Assembly (NCBI GenBank): GCA_022559845.1
Contig: CM040121.1
Coordinates: forward strand, 568,652,140 to 568,716,139
Length of the DNA: 64,000 bases
From: Amorphophallus konjac
Taxonomy: Eukaryota; Streptophyta; Magnoliopsida; Alismatales; Araceae
Direction of reading: 5' to 3'
The position numbers and the translations under genes were made by a program. The notes below the pieces were generated by a model. That model saw only the letters and a list, made by a program, of their open reading frames with translations, made no database searches and had not been told where the DNA came from. This document shows, piece by piece, positions 35,143-46,559 of this stretch (positions are counted from its first letter, which is position 1; every line of letters begins with the position of its first letter).

Positions 35143-36752
35143 CTGTCTAACCATTCACTTGTGTGGACACCTGTGATGCTTCCCACAAACTGGGCTTTGG
35201 TGGAAACTGCTGAAAGGATTTCAAGAACAGGTGGCTGGATAAGCCTAAGCCTGACTTTAGAAACCAAAGGGAAACTTCCTCAGCCATCTATGTCAACCAA
35301 AGGTAATGGTTTTTGTGTTTTTGCGACGCCCTATGAGGATTTTATTGGGTATCTGATGATGGAGGTGGTCATGCAATGGGTGCTGAGGTTGCTAAATTAC
35401 ATCGAGCCAATTTTCAGAAACTAGAAGCTCATGTTAAAATTGGATGCCGAGAATCATGCGATCTATAGAAGATTGGGGACGTCGGCAGTAAGCGTCTCAT
35501 CTTTGATTCCTGAATGTCACGATGCTGTAGATTGGTGTATTGACAGTCGCCGGTTATAAGTGTGTTACCATGCAAGATTGGTCACCGTTTCCATTTCCTC
35601 ATTTGGGGGTGAACAAATGTGCACAATCTCAATCCCAAGGGGGGTTGGCGGTCCTGCATTATCATGAATGAGGATGTCTACATGGCGATGCAGAAACTTA
35701 ATCCGAGGGGTTTTTTACAATTTTCCACGCAGGTCGTTGGGGAGACTACTCTCTTTTTGGGCTCCTAGTGGCCCTCTAATCATAAATCATCAAGTCACGT
35801 ACTCAACAGGGGTTGACGAGGGCTACAACCTGATAACGTCTCAGGAAGAGACCATTTTCTTCCTAATGTCTTGCATGATATGGAATTAATGGGCATCTCA
35901 TAGGTATCAGATATTTTAGCTCGGTGGATTAAGACCATTGACATTGGCCGTATGGTTAATTAAGCACAGCTGAGGCATATAGGTGGATATTATTTTGCTG
36001 CTACGGATAGTGTTAAAGCCATATTTCTGTTTAATGCCGATATCCTGCGACTGGCGGGGATCTTAACATCTCATGTAAAAATTTGCGGTCTGGACTTGAA
36101 TTGCCTTTTTATCTCAGTGAATGTTTACTGCTGATAATCATTTGGAAGATGCTGGCATTGGGGCTGTCTATATACTTGCGTAATGATCAATTTGTTGGCT
36201 GAGATCCTCATCAGATCAGTCTCAAGCTCATCAGATGAATCCCTCTGCATCCATAAGGCATCTACCTTGGGAACTTAAAATCATTGCCTGTTGGCTATAC
36301 ATCTACTGAGCCATGTTAACGACGGCCTTCACCCCACTTTTATTCTCAGCACGTGGACTTATGCAAACTTATTATATGATGTGGCGGCCTTAATAGATGG
36401 ATTTGCAGGTTGCAGATTCTGTCACGAGGTGACTCCAAAATCCCGGACCATAATGTTTTTGAGGGTGTTTCAAAGCCGATCAGGCTTGAGGATTTTGTGC
36501 TGGCGGCCCATACAAGTTTGAGCTGATCTATCTTTGTGATGCTTGATACATCCAATCATAGTATTGCAGTTGGACAGAAAAATAATATCTGTCTACTTCT
36601 CTCATGAGCAACGAAGAATAAGTTTCCATCCCTACTCCAAAACTGATGAATGAGAGTCAACATCTGTCAATGGATTGTATCTTAAGTACGAGTCTTCTGG
36701 GCTGCACCTGCAGTTGGCAATGGTGTTGTGTACTCACTATTTGTGGACAGTG
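35143..36752. other. Stretch without recognised gene
   Basis: Less T-rich than the flanks, with short open frames (35110-35424, 35668-35889, 36291-36521) but no recognisable domain or exon series. It could be a decayed coding region. Confidence 0.35.
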
Positions 36753-36976
36753 CAGTAGGGGCAGAAGGGTTTATTGGACATTTTGTGTAATTTGACCGAG
36801 GATATCCTTTTTGGGCATTTTCCTGTTGCGACTTAAAAATGCACCGATTTTTCTGATTTGCGATCAGTAGGGGCAGAAGGGTTTATTGGACATTTTATGT
36901 AATGTGACCGAGGATATCCTTTTTGGGCATTTTCCTGTTGCGACTTAAAAATGCACCGATTTTTCTGATTTGCGAT
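36753..36976. repeat. 112-bp tandem duplication
   Basis: CAGTAGGGGCAGAAGGG starts at 36753 and 36865. The copies are nearly identical through TTTGCGAT, with only two visible substitutions, so the duplication is recent. Confidence 0.93.
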
Positions 36977-37305
36977 CAATTGGCCTTGTGAAATTTGTGT
37001 TTCAATGTTGATTTCATAGACATCTGCAAAAGGCCGTGGCATTATCGTTGCTGGGCTTTTTCTTGCCAGCCATAGTCTCCTATTTAGTAAGATTTGAAGT
37101 TTCAGTATTTCTAGATATCTTATCCGGTATATGTTGTGTGATTTATTATTTTATTTTTACCTTTTTTTTCTTGTGCATGTCGTCACTTCAATGGTTTCTT
37201 TATACACGCCGTCTCTTTTATTTGCGAGAGTGAAAACATAGGCTGAAATTTTCTGTAACGTGAATTCTCGAAACTCCTCTTTTTGTTGGTTGGGGGGGGG
37301 GTTAG

Positions 37306-38465
37306 TATACACTGCCTTAGTGTTGCGTTCTCATGTGTAGGTTTTTTTAAGGAATTTATTGATTATATTTATACATCTTTTAATTTAATACAATAGTGAT
37401 ACCACTTATTTTTTTAAGAATTTTTTGATTATATTTGTACATCTCTTTTTCAGTTAATACAATAGTGATACCATTCACTTTCAAAAAAAAATTGATTCTT
37501 GGTTTTTGGTTTTTGGTCACTTCAATTTTAGTGTCTCTTCTAAAATTCTTCTCGTTTTGTATCCCGCACAACGTCCGCAGGGTTGCGTGGAATCAACGGA
37601 CAACTTTTTACCATCACCCATTCTCAACTTGACACGGAAGGTTTTGAGCAATCAGTTGACAATGGGAAGTCATTTCAAATATCTTGAGAGATTTGTATGT
37701 GAGCATCAAGTTTGCATTGGCCGGTGGAATCAAGTGGGGAGGGGACCAGCGATGTGATCTGTTAGATTCTGTTTGCAGTGCTGGTTGCTCTTCGTCGTTG
37801 TGACATCCACAGTCGGGATGCCTTAGGGAGGGGCCCATTTTGACTAAAAAATACGTTTTTTGGTTTATTCTGCCATTCATTATCTCTTTCTTATGTGCCC
37901 AACATTGTGGCGGGATTTGGGAGGTTAGAGCTATACACTGCCTTGGTGTTGCGTTCTCATGTGTAGGATTTTTTTAGGAATTTACTGACTATATCTGTAC
38001 ATCTCTTTTTTATTTAATACAATAGTGATATCACTCGCTCTGAAACAAAAAAAAAAAACTCTGATTCATGGTTCTTGGTGTCTCTTCTATTTTAGTCTCT
38101 CTCCTAAAATTCTTCTCATTTTGTATCCCGCACAACGTCTGCAGAGTTGCATGGGATCAACGGACAACTTTTTGCTGTCACCCGTTCTCAACTTGACACG
38201 GAAGGTTTCGAGCAATCCGTTGACAATGGGAAGTCATTTAAAATATCTAGAGAGATTTGCATGGGAGCGTCAAGTTTGCATTGACCGGTGGAATCAAGTG
38301 GTGAGTGGACCGGCGATGTGATCTGTTAGATTCTTTTTGTAGTGCTGGTTACCCTTCATCGTTGTGACATCCACGGTCGGGATGCCTAGGAGAGGGGCCC
38401 ATTTTTACTAAAAATATGTTTTTTGGTTTATCCTGCCATTCATTATTTCTTTCTTATGTGCCCAT
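37306..38465. repeat. ~0.6-kb tandem duplication
   Basis: TATACACTGCCTT...GTGTTGCGTTCTCATGTGTAGG occurs at 37306 and 37932. The following part (ATCCCGCACAACGTC, TTGACACGGAAGGTTT, CCATTCATTAT) is repeated with offsets of about 565-626 bp. Copy 1 has an extra ~60-bp internal repeat around TTTAATACAATAGTGATACC. Confidence 0.82.
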
Positions 38466-38782
38466 CTTTGTGGTGGGATTGAGCAGGTGAACGGCAGCAG
38501 CCATTTGGCTTAACTTCAGCAATTTGTGGGTATGAAATTGGAGTCTTTTGTTTGTGGATGTCGTATTGAAACTTTGGGATAGTGGGATTTCCGTAGGGAG
38601 GTTCTTCGGGATCATCTGCTAATTCTTAAAAAGTTGTACTTGCATTGCTATTTTACTGTTTCATGCGTGATCCTAACGAGGGGAAAGATGTATCGGCAAT
38701 GAGTTAGGGTTTCTCTTTGTTGGTGCCATGGGTCTTGTTCTCAGCACATTGGGTCTTACCTGCTGCTGAGCATGGTTGGCGG

Positions 38783-38975
38783 TTTCGGCCGAAACCGATA
38801 CGTTTCGGCCGAAACGTATCGGTTTCGGCCATACCCGATACGAAAACCACTCGGATCACTGTAGCAAACCGAAACTAAGTTAGTTTATCGGTTTCGGGCG
38901 AAACCGATGTGGGTTTCGGGCGAAACCGATGTGGGTTTCGGGCGAAACCGGACGGTTTCGGCCGAAACTCACGTG
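38783..38975. repeat. hAT left subterminal repeats
   Basis: Direct and inverted copies of GGTTTCGGCCGAAACC and TTTCGGGCGAAACC are present, with a three-copy 22-bp array (GTTTCGGGCG at 38891, 38913, 38935). Subterminal repeats like these are transposase-binding sites in studied hAT elements; that role here is inferred. Confidence 0.85.
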
Positions 38976-39064
38976 AACTGCCCTTTAGGGAGTGAACTTG
39001 GTCACCTTTTCAGGAAGTTTCGGCCGAAACCCCTCCCCTCCTTGCTGTGCCTGTCCGGCTGTCC

Positions 39065-39375
39065 GTGGAGCTGCTGCTGCTGCTGGCGGAGGCCGCAGGC
39101 TGCTGCTGCTGCTGCTGCTGCTAGCGAAGGCCGCAGGCTGCTGCTGCTGCTGCTGCTGTTAGCGAAGGCCGCAGGCTGCTGCTGCCAGCTGCTGCCGCCT
39201 GCCTCCCCTGCTGCTGCTGCTGCCGCCTGCCAGCTGCCAGCTGCTGTGCGCCTGTGCGGCCTGTGGAGGGCCTGGAGGCAGCCGTTGCCGGCTGCTGCTG
39301 CTGTGCTAGTGGGGCCGGCTGGGCCCAAGGCCAAGGCCGCTTGGGGTTGGGGGGCTGCTGCTGTGCCTGTTTAGG
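39065..39375. repeat. CTG-rich tract in hAT 5' region
   Basis: GCGAAGGCCGCAGG followed by runs of CTGCTG is repeated two to three times in units of about 38-40 bp, then further CTG runs follow. The frames crossing it (Ala/Leu/Cys-rich on plus, Ala/Ser/Gln-rich on minus) are products of the triplet repeat and not credible genes. Confidence 0.85.
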
Positions 39376-39439
39376 CCTTTAGGGGGCAGGGGGCTGTCCA
39401 CACTCCACACTCCACAGCGACCGTCCGACTGCCACTACG

Positions 39440-40089
39440 AAGGTAAATTTTGTGAAGGTAAATTTAGGGTTTTTTATGTTTTGTGTTTTTTTGGTTGAGT
39501 TGTTGAAAATTTTTTTGTTGTAGGTTAAATGTTGTGTTGTAGGTTAATTTAAAACCATGATTAAGTTTTTAAACCCTAATTAGAAGTTTATATTTGGGGC
39601 TTTTCTTTAATTAGGTTTAGTAAGGGTCAATTAGGGCTCAATTAAGTTTCATTGACTAATTTGAAGCGGGAGCATGCTGGTAATTAATTAATTCGAAGGG
39701 TGATTAAGGGTTAATTGCTAATTAAGGGTTAATTAGTTCATAAAAATTGGGGCTTTTGTCTAAATCGGTTTGCTTAGGCTAAATTGAAGTTCAATTAAAC
39801 TTCATTGAAGATTTTGGGGTGGGATCATGCTGCCAATTGATTTTTTCAAAAGGTGATTAAGGGGTAAATGATAATTAACGGTTAATTAGTATATAAAATT
39901 TGGGGCTTTTGTCTAAGTCAGTTTGCTTAGGCTAAATTGAAGCTCAATTAAACTACATTGAAGATTTTGGGGTGGGATCATACTGGTAATTGATTTTTTG
40001 CAAGGGTGATTAAGGGTTACTTGCTAATTAAGGGTTAAGTTTTTAATTGTACTTATACCTTTTTGTGTGTCACTGTCTTAATGCAGCAT
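39440..40089 (+). other. Probable 5' untranslated intron of hAT gene, with 153-bp repeats
   Basis: A GTAAAT donor at about 39442 and the acceptor CTTAATGCAG at about 40077-40086 bracket an AT-rich stretch directly upstream of the start codon. It contains about three tandem copies of a 153-bp unit: the core GGGGCTTTT starts near 39596, 39749 and 39902. A repeated TTAATTGCTAATTAAGGGTTAA motif also occurs. Confidence 0.65.
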
Positions 40090-40090
40090 C

Positions 40091-43000
40091 ATGCCTAGAC
40101 GTCAGCAAACACAGGAGGAGCAAGGGCAGGAGGATCCGGGGTGGGCCCACATGTCTTTAATAGATGCTAAGAGAAGAAAGGTGAAATGCAATTACTGTGG
40201 TAAGGAAATGTATGGCGGAATTACCAGAGGAAAACAACATTTGGCAGGGGTAAGAGGAGAGGTCAGACAATGTGACAACTGTCCCCGAGAGGTGCGAGAA
40301 GAGATGCGCCAATGCCTTCTGGGGAAAAGGGAGAGGGTGCAACAAAGGGCTGAGGATGAGGCTGAAATTGCTGAGGAGATTTCTGGCAGAAGGGTTAGAA
40401 GGGATGATGATGAGGAAGGCACTGAGGATTCTGATCCAGAGCTAACTGAAGCAAGGGAGCGTGAACAAGCCGCTCGAAGGAAAGGGAAGGGAGCCATGGG
40501 ATCAGGGACCTATGAGAGTACAGCTGCACGACGTCCTGACGTTGGTGCTGCCCCACATACGCAGGGAACAGGTCCCATGGACAGCTATCTGCACAGAAGG
40601 CCCCAAGCTACACAACCTAAAATCAAGCAAGCAATGAGAGGGGTCAAAAAATCAGCAGAAGTTGCAGGGCATGCATTTAAATCTATTTGCAAATGGTTTT
40701 TTCATGCAGGTGTCCCTGCACATGCAGCTTCAAGTGAATATTTCCAACCTATGATAGATGCCATAGCAGATGCTGGCCCTGGCTTGCAAGCCCCCTCACG
40801 TCGAGACATATACGGGCGTGGCCTTGAGGGAGAGGTTGAGGAGCTCCATGATTGGGTTGAAAGCTTCAAGCATATATGGGTGGAGAGAGGATGCACCATC
40901 ATGTGTGATGGTTGGACTGGTACCACGAAAAAGTCCATGATAAACTTTTTGGTCTATTGCATCAGCGGTACAGTGTTTGTGAAATCAGTTGATGCATCAG
41001 ATTATGAAAAGAATGCAAATTATTTGTTTCATTTGATGGATGGCATGGTAGAACAAATTGGAGAGGAGAATGTTGTGCAGGTGGTGACTGATAATGAAGC
41101 CAGTTACAAGGCTGCAGGGAAGAAATTGATGCAAAAGCGCAGTCATTTATATTGGCTCCCATGTGCAGCACATTGTCTTGATCTGATGCTTGAAGACATA
41201 GGGAAGGAAAAGCATGTGAAGAAGACAATTGACAAGGCACAAAAAGTCACACAGTATATCTATGGCCATCCTAGGATACTAAATATGTTCAGGGCGCATG
41301 CCAGTGGAGGGCGAGATATCATCCGTGCAGGCCCAACCAGATTTGCTTCCAATTTTATTTCTTTGGAGTCTTTGCACAGGTATAAGATTGATCTCAATTC
41401 TTGATACTTTATCCTTACTGATATGTAGCAGTTGATGCAGCTTCAATTTTCATTTATCTGCACAGGTACAAGAATGAGCTGAAAGCTTTCATGTACCACA
41501 ATGCCCTGCGGGAATACATCGACAAGGGCAATGCTGATACACAGATGGATTATCTGGATGTCTGCCACGTCGTGGACGACAACAAATTCTGGGACAGGGT
41601 GTCACGGTACTTGAAAGTAGTCACACCTCTCGTGAAGGTCCTAAGAATGGTGGATGGCGATGAGAAGAATGATATGGGCTATCTATACGAGGCCATGGAC
41701 CGTGCCAAATTGGAGTTGCAGCATTCCCTTCCCAGACATTATGCAAAATGGTGGAAAATTATTGACCAGAGATGGGACAACACATTACACCATGACTTGC
41801 ATGCAGCTGGTGAGTGATTAATTGTACTGAAATTGGGGTAATGCCTTTATGTTATTTTATAAATTTTATTTAGTTAATTATACACAAATGCAGGTTATTT
41901 CTTCAACCCTCGATTTATGTACGGTGCTGATGCACATGTTGATGGCGAGGTGCTTCAAGGGACTTTAAAAGTCATTGGTCGTTTATCGAGGAATCCAGAA
42001 AAGAGACTAGAGGCCGAAGTAGAGGTTCGCCTTTATTTGATACTGTCAATAACATGTATAGAATTTATTTAAGTAGTTATGTTAATCTATTACTTTATGT
42101 TTGTAGATGAACCATTACAGAATGAGGACTGAGACATATGCTGACTCCCAATTGCAATACGCTGTGGGAAGAGTGAGCCCAGGTATATTTTATTTTTTGG
42201 ATTTCTTAACCTGATGAATATATATTTTTACAACTAAAATGCATTTTTTTATGGTTGGTGGAACAGCTGACTGGTGGATAATGGTTAACAACCGAGATAT
42301 GGGTAGCAATGCATTGGCTTTCATTGCAATTAGGGTGCTCAGTCAAACAACATCAGCAAGTCAATGTGAAAGAAATTGGAGCACGTTTAGCCTTATACAC
42401 TCAAAGGTTCGCAATCGGCTAAAGGCTGAACGGTTAGAGAAATTAGTGTACTGCCACTACAATATGAGGTTGAGAATAAAGAATATGAGGTTGAGACAAC
42501 AGCTGCGAGACAAACGCGCCGCCGGGGATGCCGCCGCAGAAATTGATGTGGATGCCTTATTTGATGATGAGAATCCGTTGCAGTCTTGGGTGGAGACACG
42601 AGAGCAGGTTGATGAGCCCGTTTTTGATGATGATGATAGAAGATGGGCAGAGGGCATACTAGATGAAGATGAGCAAAGGGATCCCGAATTAAGAAGAAAA
42701 TCAAAGAGGGCCAGAGATACTCATGCCCACATGTCTAGGGTTGTTGAGGACACTGAGGAGCAACATAATTTTCAGCCAGCTAGACACTCCGACTCAGATA
42801 GCAGGCCAGTCACTCCTAGAATGGGCAAGGCACCTACATCCTTAAGAAGAAGTACATCAGTGCATAGGCAAACTGAGAGAACAAATATTGCTGCTCGAGA
42901 GGACCCGGCAATTGAACAGTTAAAGCAGATTTATTTGAGGCACACGCCAAGGGGAACAGGATTCATGTCAAGGGTGCAAGAAGAAAGCACACCGGCACAG

Positions 43001-43580
43001 GAAAAAGCATCCCCAAAGGCCAAAAGGCGACTGGAGACTGCAGGTTTCGTGATCCTTTGATTTTTTATTTTGGAAAGTAACTTAAATTCTTATTATCAGT
43101 TCGAATCAGAAAAGGTTTTGGTAGGAGATAAATTATATATTTTCGTATGTGCCAGGTGCTACAGGTGCTACTACTGGCGGTGGGGATGCTGGTGGTCCTT
43201 CCTCCTTCCACGCAGACACAGGCAGAGGATACAGTCAGGGTGAGGGAGGACATGAGTCACAGAGTCAATATGGACATCCATCAGGTTATGGAGGTGGCCA
43301 ACAGGAGGCAGCGATTTATGGGTCGTGGGGTTATGAACCATCATTCAACTTCCATCCGGCCAGTTCCTCTTCTCTTCCTCAAGATTCTTATGCTGATACT
43401 GGATTCGGCTCAAGCCAACCAAACACTCCAAGAGGGATCCAAAGAGGGATGCAGGACTTGGCTACCTCATTGTTTGGTTATAGTGAATATAGACCATACA
43501 TGCAACATGGTTATGGGTATCAACATCAAGGGCCAGACGATGAGGGAGAAGGTTCTTCTAATAATTATTATCCATATTAG
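40091..43580 (+). CDS. hAT transposase, six coding exons, 1013 aa
   Basis: Coding exons inferred from GT-AG borders and phase are 40091-41379, 41466-41809, 41894-42024, 42107-42182, 42267-43043 and 43156-43580; they sum to 3042 nt including the stop. Residues 18-61 form a BED zinc finger (C33, C36, H50, C61). An acidic linker follows (residues about 90-135). The DUF659/RNase H-like core has CDGWT (D273) and TDNEASY (D334), then a CAAHCLDL motif at about residue 355. The hATC dimerisation region starts at about residue 614 (DWW...) and includes SASQCERNWSTF and IHSKVRNRL. The last exon encodes a Gly/Tyr/Gln/Ser-rich tail. Length and domain order are normal for plant hAT transposases, which bind the element ends and cut and paste it in the nucleus. 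No stop or frameshift is visible. The start is the first ATG after the 5' intron acceptor. The exact exon 1 end is slightly uncertain because TTGCACAGGTA occurs at both its donor and acceptor. Confidence 0.92.
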
Positions 43581-43854
43581 GTAAGAATCAATGAATTTTT
43601 GTAACAATTATTTTATCTATTTTGTCTAATTTTGTACTGCTTGTATTAATGTACAATGGAATATTACTTTAACTTTCACATGTTCAATGTTTGAAGTTCA
43701 ATTTTTGTAGTTGTCTACTTCAAAGTTATTGCACTAACTTATTCAGTCAAATGCATGTGTAATGATTTTTGTGATTTTAAGTGATTATTAATATTTTTTA
43801 TGATTTTTTTATCATATTTTTTAGAATTAATTTAATTTTTTTGACCTTTTACAT

Positions 43855-43945
43855 GGGTTTCGGCCGGTTTCGGCCGAAACCGAAACCGAAACCGAGTCAA
43901 CTCGGTTTCGGACCCGGGCGAAACCGAGACCGAAACCGAGTTTGC
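43855..43945. repeat. hAT right subterminal repeats
   Basis: GGTTTCGGCCGG, GGCCGAAACC and several CGAAACCGA units mirror the left subterminal zone in inverted sense, with a local palindrome CCGAGTCAACTCGG. Confidence 0.85.
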
Positions 43946-43961
43946 CATCCTTGCTGCTGAG

Positions 43962-44847
43962 TTTATATGGTGGGAGATTGTGTTCTCGATTGTGATGTCT
44001 AACGTTTGAGAACTGGTAATCTCTGAACTGGTTCATATTTCTTTTTTGCGCAGCTCAGTTTCATTGTGGTTCAGCAACTTCTCATCAGTCCTGCAAATAC
44101 TGTCTTGAAGATTCGGATATCTTCCATAAATAGAGAATAACACAACGCTGAATCTGTGGCAATTTGCATGCTCTTTCTTTAAGAACCATTTGATCTGTTT
44201 TTGGTTAGTCATCTTGACACTTGTTTCCTAATTCATTCTCTAATACTTGTATTTCTTATTTATATTTTCGGTCCTCGCAAAAAGATTAATCCGCGTGAAG
44301 GGAATCTCTGTCTACCAAGGAAGTAAGTGAGCGGTGTGTGTAATTTTTGCGACATCATTTACTTCAGTGTGACTTCTTCGAAGAAGAAGTACAAATACAT
44401 TCAAATAGCGCTATTATTTGTGATGTGAGCAGCATTAGGTCCACTTCCAGATTGTGACACATATTGCAAATCTTTACTCTGACCTTTTAAGACACTTATC
44501 ACCTGAAAGCTCCAATAACAATGGCGTCTTAGAAAAGTCTTCCATTCTCATAAACCAAACAACGAGTTTGATGTGATTGGGCTATCTTCTCTTATTTACG
44601 AGCCTTCTCTTCCATTCTCACAAATAGTGACATTTCATGTGCTTATTTTGGTCCGTGGTATTTTCTTTCCTCAGAAGATTACCTTTATACTCTTAAAAGT
44701 TTTAAATATTATCTCTATAGTCACGTCTTTATTAGATTTATCCCAATATCTTCCAAATTTATCTCTGTACTCGTGTCTTTACTAATCTTTATCTCATTAT
44801 CTGTCTACATAGCCTGTTCAAAAATTTGTCGTGCATCTTTCTGCCAT
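43962..44847. other. Continuation of the decayed repeat block after hAT
   Basis: No gene. The motif CAGCAACTTCTCATCAGTCCTGCAAA near 44073 matches the 6.1-kb unit near 13925, and the CATCTTTCTGCCATT block near 44834 matches it near 15190. The hAT therefore landed inside a relative of that unit. Confidence 0.55.
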
Positions 44848-44848
44848 T

Positions 44849-45066
44849 CCTTATCTTGCTGTGCTAGATCAAAACTGATGCCATTAAGCCAAGGTTCTGG
44901 GTGGTAGCATTGAGAAAAAATGTAGGCTTTTTTGTGAATAAATTATTGTTATAAGTTCCTTATCTTGCTGTGCTAGATCAAAACTGATGCCATTAAGCCA
45001 AGGTTCTGGGTGGTAGCATTGAGAAAAAATGTAGGCTTTTTTGTGAATAAATTATTGTTATAAGTG
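44849..45066. repeat. 109-bp perfect or near-perfect tandem duplication
   Basis: CCTTATCTTGCTGTGCTAG starts at 44849 and again at 44958; both copies end ATTGTTATAAGT. No difference is visible by eye, so it is very recent or maintained. Confidence 0.93.
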
Positions 45067-45140
45067 AATTTAGAAAAAAATGTTTTTAAAACTATATTAT
45101 CAGGCATGTCACTGTCTAAAATTAAATAGTACATAAATTC

Positions 45141-45243
45141 CACGTAAGATCGTATAAATTTGATTTTTTTTAAGTTTTTAGTAAAAAATATGATATATTT
45201 ATAAATAAAAATGATTTATTTACAGGATATGATTTTACGTGAT
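45141..45243. repeat. Inverted repeat, possible MITE remnant
   Basis: CACGTAAGATCGTATA at 45141 faces TATGATTTTACGTGATA (about 45228-45243), its inverted near-match, across about 70 bp of AT-rich DNA. I find no clear target-site duplication. Confidence 0.4.
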
Positions 45244-45479
45244 AGTATGACTGTTGATGCACTTCTATGTGTTTTTTTAACAAATTCATATATTTAACAA
45301 TAATTTATTTGTAAAAAATCTCAAGTGCAAACTATGCAAAAAGTCTAAACTCTGTGGTAAAATTGATGAAAAGGTGTGAACTGGCAAAAAATGTAAGTTT
45401 GGGTGAAAAAAGTGTAATGGTCGACCAATATCGCTCGATTGGTTGACCAATCTACGTTCTTCACCCAATTTATGATTTT

Positions 45480-45900
45480 TTCACCTAATGCTTTTTTCAC
45501 CCAGTTTAGCTTTTTTGGCACAGTTTACACTTTTTTGTCTGATATACATTTTTTCACTCAATGTAAATGTTTCTCCAGTTTACACTGTTTTACTTAATTT
45601 ACTTTTTTCACCTTCCTTATATTTTTTCACCAATTTTATGCATTTTCACGAAGTTTACATTTTTTTGCCCGAGTTTACACTTCTTTACACAATTTGCGCT
45701 TTTTTCGCAAAGTTTACAGTTTTTCCCTAATTTGCATTTTTCACCGAAGTTTACATTTTTTTCATTGTACATTTATTTGCTAGTTTACGGTCTTTCGTCA
45801 CATTTTAAAGTTTTTTTAACCCAATACACACTTGCTTTGTCCAGTTTATACTTTTTTTTCCAACTTACACTTTGTTTCACCTAATTTTTCGCTTTTTTCA
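45480..45900. repeat. Degenerate TTTTTTCACC / AGTTTACAC repeat
   Basis: About fifteen irregular units of 22-30 bp alternate TTTTTTCACC-like and AGTTTACAC-like blocks. Two long overlapping frames across it encode only Phe/Leu/Ser-rich repeat products. Confidence 0.75.
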
Positions 45901-46067
45901 CTTTTGTAGCGGAAAGACGTTGGGTAAGAAATGAGAGAGAGATCAAATAGAGGGGATGTCCAAGGAGAGGTTCCCCCTCCAGCATTGACTTTCCCACCCC
46001 AGAGAGCGACCGTGCATTGGGTAGAGAGAAAATTTTAAGAGAGAGACCCCCCCTCAGGCATCAACAT

Positions 46068-46233
<166 letters not shown>

Positions 46234-46515
46234 CGCCTCATCGACGCCTGTCACTCAGGTGTTGCCCTGTGTTGGCCTCCCACATTGCATCTCTCCTCTC
46301 CTCACTTAGTGGGTCCGCCCTCACTTCGGTGAGGCCCTTCGTCGGCCATCGACATCGCGAGTCCTCCGTCAATCCCCCGTTGTGGCTCTCCACCTCTCAC
46401 TTAGCGAGTGGAAAGAGGGATAAGAAAGAGAGAGGGGGTTTCAGATGTCAGATGACGGCAGGAATGCCACCGCCCCCCCTTGGGCAATGGCACCCCCACT
46501 CATTGGGTTGGATGC

Positions 46516-46559
<44 letters not shown>

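Larger units (their letters stand above)
38771..43953 (+). mobile_element. Autonomous hAT transposon, 5183 bp
   Basis: The left end reads CATGGTTGGC and the right end, reversed, CAAGGATGGC, giving short imperfect terminal inverted repeats of hAT type. An identical 8-bp CTGCTGAG flanks both ends (38763-38770 and 43954-43961), the duplication length expected for hAT. Both subterminal zones are packed with TTTCGGCCGAAACC-type motifs. Inside is one plus-strand transposase gene with an uninterrupted reconstructed frame. Perfect duplications and an intact gene argue for recent insertion. Confidence 0.95.

Noticed and set aside
33466..35424. Series of 60-105-codon frames as exons of a host gene
   Set aside because: They fall in an 806-bp tandem duplication whose copies disagree in frame, and no protein family is recognisable.
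38907..39374. 155-codon frame and its minus-strand counterpart in the CTG-rich tract
   Set aside because: Composition is wholly due to CTG triplets; it lies upstream of the hAT start and shows no domain.
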